Positions 35,534 through 44,974 of a stretch of DNA of 64,000 bases are shown piece after piece. The DNA is from Roseofilum acuticapitatum BLCC-M154 (lineage in GTDB: Bacteria > Cyanobacteriota > Cyanobacteriia > Cyanobacteriales > Desertifilaceae). The stretch lies in assembly GCF_030068475.1 (NCBI RefSeq), contig NZ_JAQOSP010000104.1:62001-126000 (forward strand), written 5' to 3'. Each line of letters starts with the position of its first letter. Positions within the stretch are counted from its first letter, which is position 1. The translations under genes and the position numbers were made by a program. The notes under the pieces were generated by a model that saw nothing but the letters and a program-made list of their open reading frames with translations, did no database searches and was not told the DNA's origin.

Positions 35534-38200
35534 GTGCGTCCTCTCCTGTTACCCAAACGACGGGTCATAATTGCCGAGGCTTGTCTGATTGGATTAGTCT
35601 CCGGTTGCAGCGCCGTATTACTCAGAAATGGCATCGGTATATTGGGGGGATGGCGCATCTGGCTGACCCAAATTTTCCCCGCTTGGTTCGTCTTACCCCT
35701 TGTGGGCATGACCTTTGCCTTTCTTTCCGGTTGTTTAATTGAAGCCTTTGCCCCCGAAACTCAAGGTAGCGGTATTGCCCAAGTTAAAGCCGTCCTAGAA
35801 GGAATCCCTCTTCCCCTCGGTTGGCGCACTGCCCTGATTAAGCTGATGGCGGGCTTGCTCTCCCTTTCCTCTGGACTCACCCTCGGTCGTCAAGGGCCAA
35901 CAGTACAAATTGGAGCCGCCTTAGCTTCGGAAATTGCCCGCATTTTCCCCACCTCTCCCAACCATCGGCGGCAAATGGTAGCGGCTGGAGCCGCCGCAGG
36001 ACTAGCGGCTGGCTTTAATGCCCCGATCGCCGGTATGTTATTTGTCCTCGAAGAACTCCTTCATGATGTCTCCGAACTCACCCTAGAAACGGCGATCGGA
36101 GCCTCCTTTATCGGTGCAGTCGTCTCCCGCATCTTTGGGAATGACCTCAACCTCAATCGAGAAGTCAGTGCCTCCATTGCCCATTTCTCTGCCCCAGAAA
36201 TCCCCGCCTTCCTCATCCTAGGTATCCTAGCCGGTCTTCTAGGCACTCTCTTTAACCAAGGCATTATTACCAGTCTCACCCTCAATCGTCGCCTACCCCT
36301 GACTCTACCCGCTCGCATGGCCCTAGCGGGTCTCATTTCCGGCCTCTGTATTGCCCTACTCCCCCCCAGTTTTAACGATCATGCCGGTTTACGAGAATTC
36401 CTATTAACGGGCAATCTCCAAGCCAATGAAGTCATTCTCGCCTTTATTGTCCATTTCCTACTCACCTGTTTAGCCTATGGTGCAGGTACACCAGGAGGAC
36501 TGTTTTCCCCCACCCTGACTTTAGGAGCAGCTCTGGGGTATTTAGTCGGTTATCTTCTCGGTTTACCCCTAGGAGTTTCTCCGGATACTTATGCTTTAGC
36601 GGGGATGGGAGCCTTTTTTAGTGCTGTGGGTAAAGTGCCCATGACCAGTATTGTAATTGTGTTTGAAATCACAGCAGATTTTAATTTAGTTTTGCCCCTG
36701 ATGATTGTGTCAGTGGTGGCCTATTTTATTTCCAGTTTGTTGGAGAAAAACTCCCTATACCAACGGTTGTTGATCTGGAATGGCATGGAACCCCAAAATG
36801 AGCAACGCAAAACTCCGGAAGGGTTTGATGAATTGATTGCCGAAGATCTGATGCAACAGCGCGTGGAAACCTTGAATCTGAATTTGCCCCTAGATCAGGT
36901 GGTGCAAGCCTTTTCTCGTTCCCATCATCGGGGGTTTCCCGTAGTCCATGAAGGTAAATTAGTCGGTATTGTCACTCAGGGAGATTTAGAAAAACGTCCC
37001 CAGGATCGCAATGCGGTTTTAGCCGAAATTATGACTCCCGATCCGGTGAGTGTTCCGCCCTCTTGTCCCTTGAGTGAGGTGGTGTATTCCCTGAATCGGT
37101 ATAAACTTAGCCGCTTACCGGTGACGGAGGGACGTAGGTTAGTGGGGATTATTACCCGCAGTGATATTATTCGGGCGGAGTCCGATTTGTTGAGTGGGGT
37201 GGGGCCGGCGTTAGGGCCGGCGGGGGGTACGTCTTATGTGATTTATCAAACCCATGGGCCAGCAACGGGCAAGGGACGGATTTTGGTTCCGGTGGTTAAT
37301 CATAGTACAGCAGCCCTATTGTTACAGATGGCAGGGGCGATCGCCGCCGAGCAGAATTATGAGTTGGAATGTTTGCAAGTCGCGGTGGTCTCGGATCATA
37401 CTCCGGTGGATCAAGCAGAGGTCAATTTAGATCGATTTCGACGCTGGACGGACTATACCCAAAAGTTGGGGGAAGAGTTAAGTATTAGCGTACATACTCA
37501 GGTGCGAGTAACCCATGATATCGGGAAAACGATTCTGGAAACCGTTAAGTATCGTCATGTGGATCTGTTGCTGATGGGATGGAAGGGCAGAACCCGGACG
37601 GACGGACGTATTTTTGGGGATGTGGTAGATACCTTGATTCGCCAAGCCCCTTGTGAGGTGGTCTTGGTGAAATGGGCGACCCGCGGCCAGCAGGCTAAAT
37701 GGCATTTTAATCGCTGGTTGTTACCCTTAGCAGGAGGCCCGAATGCGATCGCCGGTGCTGAATTGTTACCCGGTTTAATGCGTCTGCGCGAAATTCAGTT
37801 GAGATCCCGTGGGCAGTCTATCCCTAGGCGGTTTTTCCCGCCAGAGATTCAATTGTGTCAGGTCTATCCTCCAGGGCAAAAAAATGCGGGCCCTGTCGTC
37901 TTGGAAGAGGTACAACAGTTTTTACTCAATCGCTTAAAATCCCTGGGAGATCATAACCAACTCAACCAGAGATTACCGAAGTTGACTCTCGTTAAATTAG
38001 TTTCTGAACAAGTCAGTGAAGCGATCGTTAAGCAAGCCCAACGCTCCCATATTGATGTGGTGATCATGGGGGCATCACGGGAAGGTCTACTCCAACAGGT
38101 GATTAAAGGCAATATTCCAGAGGCGATCGCCTCCGGATGCGACTGTACCGTGATTTTGGTGCGCCAAGCTATATACAGCCCTTCGCGCAATAACGGGTAA
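35534..38200 (+). CDS. CLC-type anion channel/transporter with CBS pair and two USP-like domains
   Basis: An 888-aa membrane protein. Residues 1-410 are a CLC domain with GSGIAQVKAVLEG, GRQGPTVQIGA and GKVPMTSIVIVFEI. A CBS pair follows (about 435-555: DLMQQRVETL..., IMTPDPVSVPP...), then two universal-stress-protein-like segments (about 580-720 and 730-880; LLLMGWKGR and VVIMGASREG). The gating position normally held by glutamate (GREGP) is Gln120; the internal proton glutamate (LFVLEE) is kept. A Gln gate suggests channel-like or altered Cl-/H+ coupling. CBS domains often sense adenine nucleotides. I recall GRQGP in other cyanobacterial CLC-CBS-USP proteins, so this is probably a subfamily trait. 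The start is a GTG. Confidence 0.88.
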   Translation: MRPLLLPKRRVIIAEACLIGLVSGCSAVLLRNGIGILGGWRIWLTQIFPAWFVLPLVGMTFAFLSGCLIEAFAPETQGSGIAQVKAVLEGIPLPLGWRTALIKLMAGLLSLSSGLTLGRQGPTVQIGAALASEIARIFPTSPNHRRQMVAAGAAAGLAAGFNAPIAGMLFVLEELLHDVSELTLETAIGASFIGAVVSRIFGNDLNLNREVSASIAHFSAPEIPAFLILGILAGLLGTLFNQGIITSLTLNRRLPLTLPARMALAGLISGLCIALLPPSFNDHAGLREFLLTGNLQANEVILAFIVHFLLTCLAYGAGTPGGLFSPTLTLGAALGYLVGYLLGLPLGVSPDTYALAGMGAFFSAVGKVPMTSIVIVFEITADFNLVLPLMIVSVVAYFISSLLEKNSLYQRLLIWNGMEPQNEQRKTPEGFDELIAEDLMQQRVETLNLNLPLDQVVQAFSRSHHRGFPVVHEGKLVGIVTQGDLEKRPQDRNAVLAEIMTPDPVSVPPSCPLSEVVYSLNRYKLSRLPVTEGRRLVGIITRSDIIRAESDLLSGVGPALGPAGGTSYVIYQTHGPATGKGRILVPVVNHSTAALLLQMAGAIAAEQNYELECLQVAVVSDHTPVDQAEVNLDRFRRWTDYTQKLGEELSISVHTQVRVTHDIGKTILETVKYRHVDLLLMGWKGRTRTDGRIFGDVVDTLIRQAPCEVVLVKWATRGQQAKWHFNRWLLPLAGGPNAIAGAELLPGLMRLREIQLRSRGQSIPRRFFPPEIQLCQVYPPGQKNAGPVVLEEVQQFLLNRLKSLGDHNQLNQRLPKLTLVKLVSEQVSEAIVKQAQRSHIDVVIMGASREGLLQQVIKGNIPEAIASGCDCTVILVRQAIYSPSRNNG

Positions 38201-38296
38201 TACTTTCCCCACAGTCCAGGGTTCAAGGCTTAAAATAAAGGTAGACATGATTGTGGTTTTTTCTGTTGTTTTTTTTCTGATGAGGATCAATAGTTT

Positions 38297-39151
38297 ATGT
38301 TATTTTCTTGGCTTCCGTCCATTTCCAGGTCTCGACCTCACGGGGCTTTCGCCACCCTTCTCGCTCTAGGAATTACCCTCTTTCCTTTACCGAGTCTTGC
38401 CCTAGAGGATTTACAACTCCCAGATGAGATGGGATTACCCAGCCGCCGTGAAGCCGGTGGAACCCGTGGCCCTTGCATTACGGATCAAAACAGTCAACTG
38501 ATGGCTATTATTCCGGAATTTAATGTCGGTCGAACCCTGAGCGATTCACCCACTGTATTTGTACATTTACCGAAGCACAATACCGATCGAGGAATACTCA
38601 TTGTGCAAGAATTGGATCGGGAAAAACTCGCTCAAGCTGGGTTGACTTTAGGGGATCTAGATGCACAAAATCAAGATCAATTTTTGAAATCAGAATTTGA
38701 AAGTTCCGTGGCTCTGAATCAGGATGCAGGAATTTTAGGTGTGCCCCTGAGCAGCCATCCGCAGTTACCGAAATTGGAAGCGGGAAAAATTTATTTGTGG
38801 GCGTTTCAGTTGGTTTGTAATAATACCTTGAGCGACTACACTCAGGGCTGGATTCAGGTGGTTAATCCAGATGAGAATCAAGGTACAGTCAAAGCGCAGT
38901 TGGATGAGGCTAAATCTGACCGCGATCGCGCTAAAATCTATGCTCAAACGGGTTTATGGTATGATTTGCTGGCCACTCTAGCTCAGTTGCGCCAAACGGA
39001 TGCTGGCCCCGATCGCGATCGAGCAACGGCTGACTGGAACAGTGTCCTGAGCCATCCTCAAGTGGGCCTAGATGAATTAGTGAATGCGCCGCTTTTGTCT
39101 TGCTGTACGGTGTCAGCCAATAGTCCCACCGCGATAGAAGTTGCTCCCTAG
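38297..39151 (+). CDS. DUF928 secreted protein
   Basis: A 284-aa exported protein of the cyanobacteria-specific DUF928 family. A signal peptide (about residues 1-36, ending PSLALEDL) is followed by the family hallmark GLPSRREAGGTRGPC. The middle part (TVFVHLPKHN, IYLWAFQLVCNN) looks like an extracellular beta-rich domain. Such genes are often near CHAT proteins or adhesins; here it stands alone. Function is unknown. A coupled-helix tail (DEAKSDRDRAKIYAQTGLWYDLLATLAQL) is family-typical. Confidence 0.88.
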   Translation: MLFSWLPSISRSRPHGAFATLLALGITLFPLPSLALEDLQLPDEMGLPSRREAGGTRGPCITDQNSQLMAIIPEFNVGRTLSDSPTVFVHLPKHNTDRGILIVQELDREKLAQAGLTLGDLDAQNQDQFLKSEFESSVALNQDAGILGVPLSSHPQLPKLEAGKIYLWAFQLVCNNTLSDYTQGWIQVVNPDENQGTVKAQLDEAKSDRDRAKIYAQTGLWYDLLATLAQLRQTDAGPDRDRATADWNSVLSHPQVGLDELVNAPLLSCCTVSANSPTAIEVAP

Positions 39152-39161
39152 GGGTTGAGTA

Positions 39162-40583
39162 TTACAAAGGGGGTTGGTGTTTTGCCGATTCCCGATTCTG
39201 CTCAAGTTTGAGTAGAATTTCTTGATGGACGGTTTGGGTAATGGGATAGAAATAAGCTAAAGCTCCACCCAGAATCACGCAGACAAGGGGAAGCAGGGTA
39301 ATCGATAAACGAATGGCCAAAAGAGCAGAATCAGGTTGGATAGGAGCGGTCGATCCGGCGATGGTCGATTGATATCCCGACCCCTCTAAAATCTGGCCCA
39401 CTAAGGCTAAACCGAGGGCCAGACCCATTTTTTGCAAGACCAACATAAAGGAATAAAAAACACCCTCTCGACGTTGACCGGTTTTCAGTTCATCCAAATC
39501 GATCACATCCGGAAGCATCGACCAAGGGATTAAATAGCCCACAGACACCCCAAACCCGGCAATAATACATAAGAAGAACATTGACCCCACTTGACCGGGT
39601 TGCAGCAGCAATAGCCCCAATTCTGTGATCAGCCAAAATCCAGCACCGAGATAGTAAACCGCTTTTTTGCCTAAGCGATAACTGACTTGACTCCAAAGGA
39701 AGAGGGTCACGAATACAGTGCCTTGTACGGCTAGAGCAGCCATGAAAAAGAAGAAATCAGATAATCCCATCCAACTGACTACATAATATTTAAGCACTGT
39801 GGCTGTGATTTGGATAGCTAACCAGGAGGATAAATAAATTCCCATCACGAATAGGAAGGGCCCATTGGTAAAGGCAATCTTGATTTGATCGACGAGGGGA
39901 ATGGATGCTTCTACATGGGTTGATTTTCTCTGTTGTTCTATGCGTTTGACCGGTTGTCGAGTGCCCCAAATGGATAAATAGATGGGAATGACCGATAATA
40001 CGGTCGCCAGACCAGCAAGTACCAAATGTTGCAGTTCGGGGTCTGGAATTAGTAAGGAGAGGACTAAGCCTAGAATTAAGGAAAAGATACTGCCGCCAAT
40101 GGAGAAGGTGAAGCGAAACCCATTGAGGGTAGTGCGTTCATTGTAATCTGGGGTGAGTTCAGCCGTGAGCGCTACATAGGGTAAATTGACCATGGTGTAG
40201 CCCAGATTAAAGAAGATGCTGATGACCACGTAGTACCAAAAGGTTCCCCATTCTCCGAAGGGGGGGACAACCCAACAGAGGAAGAAAAAGAGACCAAAGG
40301 GAATGGCTCCCCAGATCATCCAAGGATGTCGTCTTCCCCATCGAGATTGGGTGCGATCGCTTAAAAAGCCAATCACTGGATCGTTAATCGCGTCCCAAAT
40401 TTTACCAATCATTAAGACCTGACCGGCTAAACCGGGACTGATACCGGCCACATCAGTCAAGAAGGGTAAAAAGATGAACACCAAAAGATTGGCGGTAATA
40501 GCTGGCCCTAAATCTCCCAGGCCATAGGAAAATTTCTGTAACCAGGTCAGGGGTGATGGCGATCGCTCGGCTTGAGAGGTCAT
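39162..40583 (-). CDS. GPH-family sugar:cation symporter (MFS)
   Basis: A 473-aa transporter with twelve hydrophobic helices. The family signature is clear: IGKIWDAINDPVIGFLSDRTQSRWGRRHPWM (given in part: DAINDPVIGFLSDRT and RWGRRHPWM) and DIDEL-type end motif (here VIDLDELKTGQRREGVFYSF). This is the melibiose/lactose-permease-like GPH group, which moves glycosides or other sugars with Na+ or H+. Substrate unknown. It is convergent with the DUF928 gene. Confidence 0.9.
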   Translation of the reverse strand: MTSQAERSPSPLTWLQKFSYGLGDLGPAITANLLVFIFLPFLTDVAGISPGLAGQVLMIGKIWDAINDPVIGFLSDRTQSRWGRRHPWMIWGAIPFGLFFFLCWVVPPFGEWGTFWYYVVISIFFNLGYTMVNLPYVALTAELTPDYNERTTLNGFRFTFSIGGSIFSLILGLVLSLLIPDPELQHLVLAGLATVLSVIPIYLSIWGTRQPVKRIEQQRKSTHVEASIPLVDQIKIAFTNGPFLFVMGIYLSSWLAIQITATVLKYYVVSWMGLSDFFFFMAALAVQGTVFVTLFLWSQVSYRLGKKAVYYLGAGFWLITELGLLLLQPGQVGSMFFLCIIAGFGVSVGYLIPWSMLPDVIDLDELKTGQRREGVFYSFMLVLQKMGLALGLALVGQILEGSGYQSTIAGSTAPIQPDSALLAIRLSITLLPLVCVILGGALAYFYPITQTVHQEILLKLEQNRESAKHQPPL

Positions 40584-40693
40584 AGGTTAAGATCTGCTAA
40601 AACTATGGGATAATTGAGTTTCCATACGACTCGGTTTCCCCTGGGCACAAGTATTTTATGATGCTCCCTTGATCCCCTTCCCTTATAGCTGTA

Positions 40694-41224
40694 ATGTCTG
40701 ATTTACTTGTTTCTTGGTCAGAATACCACCAAAAGATTGAACGATTGGCAGCCCAAATTTATCAATCAGGTTGGGAATTTAATCAAATTGTCTGTATTGC
40801 CAAGGGTGGTTTGCGCGTTGGAGATATTCTCTGTCGATTATATCGGAAACCCTTAGCGGTTCTTTCTGCTTCATCATACACGGGCCCGGATAATCAGACA
40901 CGGGGTCAAATTCGGTTTTCCCGTCATTTGTCTATGACGACTGAGGGTTTGGGTCCTCGGATTTTATTGGTGGATGATTTGGTTGATTCTGGGATTTCTC
41001 TACAAGAAAGTATCACTTGGTTGCAAAATTACCAAGATCAGGGAGGAGAACCGGAAGGCGATCGCCTCGATGATATCCGCACGGCTGTATTATGGTATAA
41101 ATCCTGCTCTATTCTTGCACCGGATTATTATGTGGATTATCTGACAGATGATCCCTGGATTCATCAACCCTTTGAAGTCTATGAACAAACTCCCCTTGAG
41201 GAACTGGTGGCCAAATATCAGTAA
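40694..41224 (+). CDS. Phosphoribosyltransferase (xanthine-guanine type)
   Basis: A 176-aa enzyme with the PRPP-binding motif RILLVDDLVDSGISLQE and the N-terminal loop IAKGGLRVGDILC. The flexible loop (SASSYTG) and C-terminal DYYVDYLTDDPWIHQPFE match xanthine/hypoxanthine-guanine phosphoribosyltransferases, which salvage purine bases. Its last 44 bases overlap the start of the PLD-like lipoprotein gene in another frame, so the two are translationally linked, although no shared role is evident. Confidence 0.87.
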   Translation: MSDLLVSWSEYHQKIERLAAQIYQSGWEFNQIVCIAKGGLRVGDILCRLYRKPLAVLSASSYTGPDNQTRGQIRFSRHLSMTTEGLGPRILLVDDLVDSGISLQESITWLQNYQDQGGEPEGDRLDDIRTAVLWYKSCSILAPDYYVDYLTDDPWIHQPFEVYEQTPLEELVAKYQ

Positions 41225-42821
41225 ATATTTACTCTTATCGAGTATTCTATTCACAGGATGTAAACCCAAAACCCCAGAACTGACGACAATTGAGCCTCTG
41301 CCTCAAGATTCCTTAATTCAAGTTTATTTTAACTCTTCTGAAGCTTCCAGTTATACAGAACCCTATCGCCAAATTACTCGCTTAGGGGATAATTTAGAAG
41401 CAGTTATCATTGAGGAAATTAATCAAGCTCAATCGAGTATTGATATCGCTATTCAAGAGTTTCGTCTTCCCCAAATTGCCCAAGCTCTGGCAGAGAAAGC
41501 CAGATCTGGAGTAAAAGTTAGAGTCATCTTAGAACATACCTATTCTCGCCCTTGGAGCGATTTTACTCCCCGTGAAATTGCCCAGTTAGAAGGTGACGAT
41601 CAAAACCGATATCGGGAATTTGTCGCACTCGCTGATATTAACCAAGATGGTCAACTGTCTGAAGAGGAAATTAATCAAAGAGATGCCCTAGCGATCCTGC
41701 GTAATGCTAAAATTCCCGTTATTGATGATACGGCAGATGGATCGCAAGGCAGTGGGTTAATGCATCACAAATTTGTCGTGATTGATAACCAGCGTTTGAT
41801 TGTTTCTTCGGCTAATTTTACCCCCAGTGGCATTCATGGAGATTTCAAAAATCTAGATAGTCGTGGTAATGCAAATCATCTACTAACGATACAAAGTCGC
41901 GAACTATCAGAAAAATTTACTCAAGAATTTAATCTGATGTGGGGAGAGGGAGATTCGAGATCTAACACTCGTTTATTTGGACTACAAAAACCTTTACGTC
42001 CTGCTCAAAGTGTTGTTGTGGGTAATACTCCGGTTTCCGTTCAATTTTCACCCACCTCTCCCTCTGAGTTGTGGATTAAGAGTGGGAGTGGTTTGATTGG
42101 AACAACGTTGAAAACAGCCCAAGAAACAGTGGATTTAGCTCTGTTTGTTTTCTCTGAGCAACCTTTAGCGAATATTCTACACATTCAGCATCAAAATGGG
42201 GTTGAGGTGCGGGCGTTGATCGATCCGGTGTTTGCCTATCAATACTATAGCGAAGCCTTAGATCTGAGGGGACTGGCGATCGCCCGTCAATGCAAGACTG
42301 AACCGGATAATCTTCCCTGGAGAGCCAAGATTGATACGGTTGGTACACCTAAATTGGCGATCGGTGACAAACTGCACCACAAATTTGCCGTCATCGACCA
42401 AAAAACCGTCATTACCGGCTCTCAAAATTGGTCAGAAGCGGCTAATCACAAAAATGATGAAACTGTCCTTATCCTCACCAACCCTACCGTTGCTGCCCAT
42501 TTTGACCGCGAATTTCAACGCTTGTATCGCAGTGCTAACCTCACCCTTCCAGAGCGTATTTCTGACCAACTTGCCCGTCAAACCCAAGACTGTCCCCAAA
42601 TCCAAGCCCAAACTGACCACCCCATTCGCGGTAAAATAGTCAATTTAAATACTGCAACTTCAGAGGAATTACAAGCATTACCGGGCATTGGAGAAACCTT
42701 AGCCGAACGTATTATTGCTTTCCGTCAACAGCAACCTTTTACCTCTCTCGAAGATTTAGATCGAGTTCGAGGGGTAGGGCCGAGTTTACTAAAACAATTG
42801 GAGGGACGAGTGACCTGGTAA
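41181..42821 (+). CDS. Phospholipase D-like lipoprotein with EF-hand and ComEA-type HhH domain
   Basis: About 546 aa. The ATG at 41181 gives a signal peptide with lipobox LFTGC, so it is probably lipid-anchored outside the inner membrane. Two PLD halves carry HKD motifs: MHHKFVVID (near 194) and LHHKFAVID (near 398). The phosphodiesterase pair suggests nuclease or lipase activity of the Nuc/cardiolipin-synthase type. Inside the first half a perfect EF-hand loop DINQDGQLSEEE is inserted (about 153-164), implying Ca2+ binding. The last about 55 residues are a ComEA-like helix-hairpin-helix (LNTATSEELQALPGIGETLA), a DNA-binding element. Together they suggest a Ca-dependent surface nuclease that binds DNA; this is inferred. 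Confidence 0.85.
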   Translation: MNKLPLRNWWPNISKYLLLSSILFTGCKPKTPELTTIEPLPQDSLIQVYFNSSEASSYTEPYRQITRLGDNLEAVIIEEINQAQSSIDIAIQEFRLPQIAQALAEKARSGVKVRVILEHTYSRPWSDFTPREIAQLEGDDQNRYREFVALADINQDGQLSEEEINQRDALAILRNAKIPVIDDTADGSQGSGLMHHKFVVIDNQRLIVSSANFTPSGIHGDFKNLDSRGNANHLLTIQSRELSEKFTQEFNLMWGEGDSRSNTRLFGLQKPLRPAQSVVVGNTPVSVQFSPTSPSELWIKSGSGLIGTTLKTAQETVDLALFVFSEQPLANILHIQHQNGVEVRALIDPVFAYQYYSEALDLRGLAIARQCKTEPDNLPWRAKIDTVGTPKLAIGDKLHHKFAVIDQKTVITGSQNWSEAANHKNDETVLILTNPTVAAHFDREFQRLYRSANLTLPERISDQLARQTQDCPQIQAQTDHPIRGKIVNLNTATSEELQALPGIGETLAERIIAFRQQQPFTSLEDLDRVRGVGPSLLKQLEGRVTW

Positions 42822-42864
42822 ATGTCGGTATTGCCTGATACTAATTACTCTACCTCGATTAGGA

Positions 42865-44721
42865 CTAATTTTTGATGGAGTGGGGAGAATTGAGCGATCG
42901 CCCCTGCACCTCAGAAACCGTTGGCTCTTGCAATAATATTAACTTTTCCGATCGCAAACGAATGTACCAGGGAAAGCTTTGCCCTTGCAGACTTTCCCAT
43001 TTCTCCTTAAATAGTTCTGCCTGGAGATGATAGTCCCGGTGATGATTGGGGGGGCGATTTAAGGTCAGATATAAGGTCATGCGGTGGGGACTTTCGCTAG
43101 TATCGGCTAACCAGCAGGGAAAGGTATTTTCTTGCTCACTATCGGCAGCAAAGGTGAGATGATGCGCTCGGATAGCAACTTGGGTGAGGGTATCGGGTAT
43201 GGGTTTATGGGGGGTTAAAGCACAATTCCAATCAATGGCTAAAATTTGCCCTTCTTCCGAGAGGGTGGCACGGGAGAAGTTTTTACAAGCGGTGATCCGA
43301 GCGACGGATTCATAGCGAGGTTCGGTAAAGATGTCTTCTTTGCTTCCAAAGGCGATCGCCTCCCCCCCATCTAAAACCAACAGATTTTGGCAGATGCGAT
43401 AGGCTTCTTCTAAATTATGGGTAACAAATAGGCTCACTCCCAGATAACTTTCGAGGCGATCGACCAATAATTTCACCATCTGTAAATGCAGATAGCTATC
43501 CAACGCAGAGCAAGGTTCATCTAAAAGCAAAATATCCGGTTGACTGGCTAAAGCTCTGGCTAGGGCGACTCGTTGCTGTTGTCCTCCAGAGAGTTGATCC
43601 GGGTAGCGATCGCCCATTCCCGATAAGTATACTGCTGCCAGTTGCGCTTCAATATCCGCAAGAGTGGGTTTCACAGACTTGGGAATCCCAAAGGCAATAT
43701 TTTCAGCCACGGTGAGATGGGGAAATAGGGCATAATTTTGGAACACAAACCCCACGCGACGCTCCGAAGCCGGTACATTAATCCCCTGTTCCGAATCATA
43801 TAACACACGACCCTTGAGAACAATGCGACCCGCATCTGGAGTATCGATACCCGCGATACAGCGTAAAATCAGGCTTTTTCCTGCGCCAGAACTACCCAAT
43901 ATTCCTAATACTTGGCCCTTATCACTCGTAAACGATACATCCAAACCAAACTCGCCTAGTCCTTTGCGAATCTCGACACTCAAATAGGGTGCAGAGTCTA
44001 GAGCCATTTTAGGATAAACCCGCCAAGACAGTAATGAAACAGGGGAAACTATCTTGCCCTTTTTTTCCCTAAATTTGCGCCATAAATTGACCCCCGTCAC
44101 CATCAACAAAGACAGCCCCATCATCACCATGCACCAAAACCAAGCCCTTTCCATGGAACCTGATTCCACCGCCAAATAAATCGCCATCGGAATCGTTTGG
44201 GTTTGGTTAGGAATATTTCCCGCTAACATCAACGTTGCCCCAAATTCCCCCAAGGCACGGGTAAAGGCTAGAGTCGCTCCCGCCATCAAACCCGGAAACG
44301 CCAGAGGTAAACTAATGCGCCAAAAAATACTTTTTTCGCTTGCTCCTAGGGTTTGAGCTGCTTGGGGAATGGTGCGATCGATTTGTTCAAAAGCAGCTAA
44401 AGCCGTTTTGTACATCAGGGGAAACGCCACCACAGTTGCTGTAATGACTGCCGCATACCAGGTAAAGACAATGTGAATATTAAACCGGGATAAAAAAGAT
44501 CCAATCGGGGTATTTTTCCCGAATATCGTTAAGAGAAAAAAGCCTAAAACCGTCGGCGGCAAAACTAACGGTGATAAAAAAAATCCATCCAAGATTGATT
44601 TAGCTTTTCCCCGATAGCGGAATATCCAGTAAGCGGTCGTTATTCCTAGGAAAAAAGTAATCGCTGTAGCAATACTTGCCGTTTTGATGGAGATCCATAA
44701 AGGGGAAAAGTCATCGATCAT
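42865..44721 (-). CDS. modBC: Molybdate ABC transporter, fused permease-ATPase (ModBC)
   Basis: A 618-aa fusion. Residues 1-225 are ModB (about five membrane helices, coupling loop QTLGASEKSIFWRISLPLAFPG). Residues 245-600 are ModC, with Walker A GSSGAGKS, signature LSGGQQQR, Walker B ILLLDEPCSALD and a C-terminal molybdate/TOBE-like region. ModB-ModC fusions are usual in cyanobacteria. It supplies molybdate for the FeMo-cofactor made by the nif genes upstream, on the same strand. It is last in the island, 253 bp after modA. Confidence 0.94.
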   Translation of the reverse strand: MIDDFSPLWISIKTASIATAITFFLGITTAYWIFRYRGKAKSILDGFFLSPLVLPPTVLGFFLLTIFGKNTPIGSFLSRFNIHIVFTWYAAVITATVVAFPLMYKTALAAFEQIDRTIPQAAQTLGASEKSIFWRISLPLAFPGLMAGATLAFTRALGEFGATLMLAGNIPNQTQTIPMAIYLAVESGSMERAWFWCMVMMGLSLLMVTGVNLWRKFREKKGKIVSPVSLLSWRVYPKMALDSAPYLSVEIRKGLGEFGLDVSFTSDKGQVLGILGSSGAGKSLILRCIAGIDTPDAGRIVLKGRVLYDSEQGINVPASERRVGFVFQNYALFPHLTVAENIAFGIPKSVKPTLADIEAQLAAVYLSGMGDRYPDQLSGGQQQRVALARALASQPDILLLDEPCSALDSYLHLQMVKLLVDRLESYLGVSLFVTHNLEEAYRICQNLLVLDGGEAIAFGSKEDIFTEPRYESVARITACKNFSRATLSEEGQILAIDWNCALTPHKPIPDTLTQVAIRAHHLTFAADSEQENTFPCWLADTSESPHRMTLYLTLNRPPNHHRDYHLQAELFKEKWESLQGQSFPWYIRLRSEKLILLQEPTVSEVQGRSLNSPHSIKN

Positions 44722-44802
44722 GAGAAGTCTGTGGGGGAATGGGGGAAAGTCCCTCTCCCGTGGCTAATCTTGTAGGGTTTCCATTGAAGTACAATTCGGC
44801 AT

Positions 44803-44833
44803 GTAGGGGCGAACGGCCGTTCGCCCCTACAGG
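44803..44833. repeat. Palindromic repeat between modA and modBC
   Basis: GTAGGGGCGAAC and GTTCGCCCCTAC form a perfect palindrome around CGGCC in a 253-bp gap. Hairpins ending GTAGGGGCG/CGCCCCTAC are a dispersed cyanobacterial repeat family and share the CGCCCCTAC end with the copies near 12223 and 51953. Confidence 0.7.
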
Positions 44834-44974
44834 TTGTCAACACACCTTGGGACATGAAAGGTATTACGAGCGCTGATTTTCATAGATTTATTCAGTTGAT
44901 GAATTTATTCTATCCTATCAAAATTCACCGGATAAAAGCGTATCAGAGAGAACAAATTTCAGGATTTTTACCCT

